Below, one piece after another: positions 63,060-64,000 of a stretch of DNA of 64,000 nucleotides. The position numbers were made by a program, and so were the translations under genes. The notes under the pieces are model-generated. The model was given only the letters and a program-made list of their open reading frames with translations, made no database searches and had not been told where the DNA came from. Source of the DNA: Lachnoclostridium sp. UBA1308. GTDB lineage: Bacteria > Bacillota > Clostridia > Lachnospirales > Lachnospiraceae. How positions within the stretch are numbered: position 1 is the stretch's first letter; every line of letters begins with the position of its first letter. The DNA lies in the NCBI GenBank assembly GCA_002307215.1, contig DBTU01000035.1, forward strand, positions 51,776 to 115,775, read 5' to 3'.

Positions 63060-63437
63060 AATAATCCTCCTCGTTTTTCAGGAGGCTTTACCTCCCTATA
63101 AATTGTAAGCTGTCGTTTAAATAATAAATAAAAAAGTTCAACTAATGTATTTTCAATCTAGCTTTTTAGCATAATCCAACACTAGTATGTATTAGTATTT
63201 AGCGTTTCCTTCTGTATTATACAGATTACCGTCACTTCATACCCCGGTTATGAGACACGCCCCGGGGGACGGGGCGTATCTCTGTACTGGGAACAAATAT
63301 TGAGGAAGTATAAATAATAGGGGATATTATATATACTTTGGGTAAGCAAATTATGTCCTATGAAATACCCAGAGCATTCAGCAACTGTTCGAAATATCTA
63401 TCTAAAGTCCCTTGATACGCTCAAAGGTGTTCAACTA
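63060..63437. other. Spacer between tpx and rubrerythrin
   Basis: About 380 bp with no gene. It holds the GC-rich hairpin at 63252-63282. Nothing else was seen. Confidence 0.6.
63252..63282. other. GC-rich hairpin
   Basis: GAGACACGCCCC pairs with GGGGCGTATCTC around GGGGGAC, with one mismatch. No T tract follows in either direction. It is 155 bp beyond the rubrerythrin stop on the minus strand and may be its terminator or a stabilising element. Confidence 0.55.
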
Positions 63438-63980
63438 TTATCTAAAATATCTATCAAGTAATCCCTTGAAAGCTTTGCCGTGTCTTGCTTCATCCTTACA
63501 CATCTCATGAACAGTATCATGAATTGCATCCAGATTAGCAGCCTTGGCACGGGTTGCAAGATCTTTCTTACCTAAGCATGCGCCATTTTCAGCATCAACT
63601 CTTAACTGAAGGTTTTTCTTTGTGCTGTCTGTTAATACTTCTCCAAGAAGCTCTGCAAATTTAGCTGCATGTTCTGCTTCTTCGAAAGCCGCTTTCTCAT
63701 AATATGCACCAACTTCCGCATAACCTTCTCTATACGCTACTCTAGACATTGCAAGATACATACCGACTTCGCTACATTCTCCATTGAAGTTTGCTCTTAG
63801 GTCGTTAAGTATGTCCTCACTTACTCCCTTTGCAACTCCAACTACATGTTCATCGGCCCAAAATAAATCTCCTGTCTTCTCTGTGAATTTATCCTTAGCT
63901 GCTTTACAAACCGGACACTGATCCGGTGCGCTGTCTCCATCATGTACATATCCGCATATCTGACAAACAAACTTTTTCAT
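63438..63980 (-). CDS. Rubredoxin-rubrerythrin (reverse rubrerythrin type)
   Basis: 180 residues. The rubredoxin domain is N-terminal (CQICGYVHDG and CPVC, Cys6, 9, 22, 25), before the di-iron ferritin-like domain with EAEHAAKF and DEARHGKAF. That order is the reverse of classical rubrerythrin. It reduces H2O2 in anaerobes using reduced rubredoxin or NADH. ATG 63980 has GGAG 6 nt upstream. Confidence 0.93.
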   Translation of the reverse strand: MKKFVCQICGYVHDGDSAPDQCPVCKAAKDKFTEKTGDLFWADEHVVGVAKGVSEDILNDLRANFNGECSEVGMYLAMSRVAYREGYAEVGAYYEKAAFEEAEHAAKFAELLGEVLTDSTKKNLQLRVDAENGACLGKKDLATRAKAANLDAIHDTVHEMCKDEARHGKAFKGLLDRYFR

Positions 63981-64000
63981 ATTAATCTCCATTCCGCCGC

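Noticed and set aside
1..64000. CRISPR arrays, tRNA or rRNA genes, prophage genes
   Set aside because: No regularly spaced repeats, cloverleaf-like GGTTCGAATCC segments or phage structural genes were recognised while reading.

Overview
The window is AT-rich and carries the gene set of a strictly anaerobic, fermentative Firmicute, most like a Clostridia/Lachnospiraceae genome. It has two electron-bifurcating [FeFe]-hydrogenase operons, an Nfn transhydrogenase, Rex, an iron alcohol dehydrogenase, rubrerythrin and thiol peroxidase, a preQ1-controlled queT and many GGAGG ribosome binding sites. No tRNA, rRNA or CRISPR array was seen. The only mobile-element trace is a decayed IS30-type transposase fragment at 31809-32159.

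Layout. 1-2423: an SbcC/SbcD-like (YhaN/YhaO type) DNA-repair pair, the first gene cut by the window edge. 2643-2988: a tandem 167-bp duplication, each copy ending in a hairpin. 3048-7685: a minus-strand operon of response regulator, histidine kinase, two ABC-2 permeases and an ABC ATPase. 8177-13329: a LacI regulator and a CUT1 sugar ABC transporter (two permeases and a lipoprotein) with repeated operator-like sites and a possible structured RNA between them. 13466-16287: a decayed gene, a secreted PPC-type protein, a small unknown protein and an SDR oxidoreductase.

16677-31526 is the most interesting block. It encodes a cyanurate/barbiturate-type ring-opening amidohydrolase, an allophanate hydrolase split into two genes (amidase and free C-terminal domain), the three FdrA/DUF1116/DUF2877 proteins known from anaerobic allantoin breakdown (oxamate carbamoyltransferase, AllFGH in E. 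coli), a carbamate kinase, a PucR regulator and a complete BMP-type heterocycle/nucleoside ABC transporter. No biuret hydrolase is present. The inferred route is: cyanuric acid -> carboxybiuret; phosphorolysis to allophanate plus carbamoyl phosphate; ATP made by carbamate kinase; allophanate cleaved by the split hydrolase. This would be an energy-conserving s-triazine catabolism.

31809-34302: the IS30 remnant, a preQ1-I riboswitch with queT, and an LCP cell-wall ligase. 34265-44441: a minus-strand redox-signalling set (PHP, two DRTGG proteins, a hydrogenase-like Fe-S protein, an anti-sigma-type ATPase, a PAS/degenerate-GGDEF protein) divergent from a HydC-ATPase-2Fe2S-HydB-HydA hydrogenase operon. 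44740-46440: a chemoreceptor. 46516-56329: a second minus-strand redox operon (NfnA, NfnB, HydC, HydB, HydA, two small 2Fe-2S proteins, a PAS-bearing sensory hydrogenase and a PP2C phosphatase). 56466-59694: iron alcohol dehydrogenase with a Rex-like operator, a LysR regulator and Rex. 59905-62406: an XRE-ATPase-permease operon. 62541-63980: thiol peroxidase and a rubredoxin-rubrerythrin.

Starts were adjusted where a Shine-Dalgarno sequence clearly favoured an internal codon. Functions come from motif recognition only; no database search was run.
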